Source: Candidatus Methanovirga procula (lineage in GTDB: Archaea > Methanobacteriota > Methanobacteria > Methanobacteriales > Methanobacteriaceae). Taken from it: DNA of 40,330 nucleotides. Made by a program: the position numbers and the translations under genes. The stretch lies in assembly GCA_031280375.1 (NCBI GenBank), contig JAITGU010000013.1, positions 1 to 40,330 on the forward strand. Direction: 5' to 3'. Below, one piece after another: positions 37,864 through 40,330 of this stretch. Numbering within the stretch: position 1 is the first letter of the stretch; each line of letters begins with the position of its first letter. Under the pieces are notes generated by a model, which was not told where the DNA came from, did not search any database, and saw only the letters and a list, made by a program, of their open reading frames with translations.

Positions 37864-38202
37864 TTATTCTAATTCTAATTTGAAGTCTTTAAATACTTCT
37901 TGGAAAAGCTCTAAATCCTTATCAGATATTGGTAATGATATGGGATCTTCTTCGCCTTCTATATAGGAATATTCACTGTCTATGACCTTACCATCAGCAG
38001 TTGTGTAAAGAATAATACTGTCTCCTTCTTCAGGGTTTTTGGTAGGTAAAAAAATCTCTACAGAGGCACCTAATGTGTCTAAAAACTTCTCTTTTTCATC
38101 TTCATCTTTTAAAACTTTCTTAAATTTTCTCACTCTTGATTTCAATTTTTTCTGAGCATTTAATTCAATATCATCAGCCATAATACCACCTATTTTAATC
38201 AT
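37864..38202 (-). CDS. Hypothetical protein
   Basis: 112-aa acidic ORF with a plausible start at MADDIELNAQKKLKSR. Confidence 0.6.
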   Translation of the reverse strand: MIKIGGIMADDIELNAQKKLKSRVRKFKKVLKDEDEKEKFLDTLGASVEIFLPTKNPEEGDSIILYTTADGKVIDSEYSYIEGEEDPISLPISDKDLELFQEVFKDFKLELE

Positions 38203-38819
38203 TATTTATATTTATTTAATTTAATATGTCATTACTATTAAATAAGGTATTCATTTTATATTTGGGTGCTAGCTATTTTAAGATAAAAAATTATTTTTAT
38301 TTGAATATTGATGTATTTTATTTAATTAGTTCTCTTATTATATTAATACTTTAAATATTTCAATGATATTAATATATAAATATTTTGATAGTTTCATTTG
38401 TTAACTTAATTTCTAATTTTTAAATTTTATTAATATACATTAAAAAAAACTTTAATCTTCAATTCAAAAAAATTTTTATTTATATATAATTACTTTTTTT
38501 AATATAAGTTATATATAAATGTTATTTTTTTTTAAAGCTTCTAAAATTTTTCTAAAGTTTTAAATTTATACAATTGATTTTTATTATATTCAAGATTACA
38601 TTTTGTTTTAATAAAGAAAGATCAAGTAGAAAAAATAAGACTATTATCTTAAAAAATGATGTTTAACATCTTAATAAAAAATTAAAGAAGATAATCATAG
38701 AAAAAGCATTTATTTTTTAGTATGGCAGATTATAGTTAATTTTTCTAAAATATTTATTATAGAGAGTTCACATTGGATTGATTTGAATATATCTTAATAA
38801 AATCAGAGATAATTATAAT

Positions 38820-39695
38820 TTAGTCAATAATATCGAATTTTTTCTCCATTATAATAATTAATATAAAACCTATTAAAGCAATAACAATAGTTATTATTAA
38901 AGGCATAGAACTTGAAGAATTAATTAAACCCTCTTGAATTGTATCATAAGGCAATCTTAATGTACCAACCATAACACCAATTAAAAAACCCATTGTAAGT
39001 TCTTTATAATTTTCAAGAAGATAATCTAAAAACTTTGAAAATGATAATATTCCAATTAAAGCACCCACACAAAAAGTTATGATCTCACTTAAATGAAAGT
39101 TATGAAGTGCATTAAGCATATACTCATATTGCCCTAATAATAAAAGTAAAAATGCACCTGAAATTCCTGGAAGAATCATAGCACAAATAGCTATTAAACC
39201 AGAAAAAAATAGAACAGGTAATGAATGATTAGCAGATATAGGATTCAACCCTACAAAGATAAATGCTAATATAAAGCCTATTATTGAAACAATAGCTATT
39301 TTAAATGAAACTTTAACTATATGAGTATATAAAATATATGTTGAGGCCAATATTAAACCTAAAAAAAATGCAAAAGTGTATATTGGGTAAACAACCATTA
39401 AATAAGCTATTAACTTGGATAGTGTGATTAAAGCAATAGCTATTCCTGAGAGTAATGGAATAAACAATAGAAAATCTATTTCTTCTATTAATTTTTCTTT
39501 AAATCCAGATAAGTCTCCTTTCAGCAAAGGTTTCATAAAACCAAATCTGATTTTTCCAATATCATGCACCAATCTGTCATAAATCCCAGTAATCAATGCT
39601 ATTGTCCCACCTGAAACTCCAGGAATAGAATCTGCACAACCCATTAAAAATCCTCTAATAAAAATCAATAAAGATTCTTTTATATCCACTTTCAT
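38820..39695 (-). CDS. DUF368-family membrane protein (PopT-type polyprenyl-phosphate translocase family)
   Basis: FIRGFLMGCADSIPGVSGGTIALITGIYDRLV; internal repeat ICAMILPGISGAFLLLLLGQYEYML. Confidence 0.9.
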   Translation of the reverse strand: MKVDIKESLLIFIRGFLMGCADSIPGVSGGTIALITGIYDRLVHDIGKIRFGFMKPLLKGDLSGFKEKLIEEIDFLLFIPLLSGIAIALITLSKLIAYLMVVYPIYTFAFFLGLILASTYILYTHIVKVSFKIAIVSIIGFILAFIFVGLNPISANHSLPVLFFSGLIAICAMILPGISGAFLLLLLGQYEYMLNALHNFHLSEIITFCVGALIGILSFSKFLDYLLENYKELTMGFLIGVMVGTLRLPYDTIQEGLINSSSSMPLIITIVIALIGFILIIIMEKKFDIID

Positions 39696-40248
39696 ATGTT
39701 TTCCTCAGTTATTCAATTTTTAATATCATCTTTTATATAATATATGAATACAAATCTATTTTTAAATTCAATTAATTTATTTTTAAACTAATTTTATTTT
39801 TAAACTATTTAAATATAATTCTTTTAGTGAATTCTTATAAAAGAATATCATTTGAATATATTGTAGTTTAGGATATTATTAATTTTATTCAATTATAATT
39901 AAAATTATAGTAGCTTTAAATAAATTAATAATTTTAATAAATATAATCATAGAATCTAAAAAATTGTTGTATTTAAAAATTTATAATTTAAAAATTTATA
40001 ATAAATAATTTATAAGTAAAACTTGATAATAACTAAATATAGATTATTTTATATTAAGTATTTAATATAAATAATAATTAATTCAGTTTTATAATATTAA
40101 AACTTTTATAATTAATATTATGAACTAATATATTGTAAACTAATAAAATCTATAAATTAAAATGATTATATCTAAAATTAAGTGTTTTATAAAACTAAGA
40201 TATTGTTTAATTATAATATGTAACCAAATTATTCAGTTGGAAATTTTT

Positions 40249-40330
40249 ATGAAGATAAATGGTGAAGAGGCAACTTTTCAAAAGGGAACAAAGTTAGATG
40301 AATTCTTAAAATCTCAAGGATATGACTTAT
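40249..40330 (+). CDS. 5' end of a CDS running off the window; N-terminus compatible with methanogenesis marker 3
   Basis: MKINGEEATFQKGTKLDEFLKSQGYDL..., beta-grasp-like start; truncated. Confidence 0.45.
   Translation, partial: MKINGEEATFQKGTKLDEFLKSQGYDL

Overview
The window is AT-rich archaeal DNA. Gene content suggests Methanobacteriales, Methanobrevibacter- or Methanosphaera-like (inference). It has two halves. From about 0.3 to 28 kb lies an accessory/defence island, and a decayed mobile-element patch follows at about 31.5-35 kb. From about 28.4 kb on, apart from that patch, lies ordinary chromosomal backbone: SfsA, agmatinase, a TIGR00300-type protein, a CDF transporter, an MJ0158-family PLP enzyme and a DUF368 protein. 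The island holds a type I R-M set scattered as R...S...M, an Eco57I-class methyltransferase overlapping a PD-(D/E)XK endonuclease gene, and an FRG - SEFIR/TIR - HsdS - DUF262 - HEPN gene run. It also holds three MNT antitoxin loci and VapBC. The main observations are: (1) in five of six TA-type loci the antitoxin ORF is open while the toxin is missing or broken; (2) a possible composite FRG/SEFIR/HsdS(+DUF262/HEPN) defence operon in which FRG and SEFIR each carry a frame shift in the same direction at a poly-A tract; (3) a 144-bp MITE inserted in a relE-like gene with an exact 8-bp target duplication; (4) three short inverted-repeat element families and a family of modular hairpin repeats with apparently compensating stems; (5) a 33-aa ORF with a perfect Shine-Dalgarno sequence that the ORF track misses; (6) repeated short duplications of gene 3' ends. 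All calls come from reading the sequence by eye. No searches were run.
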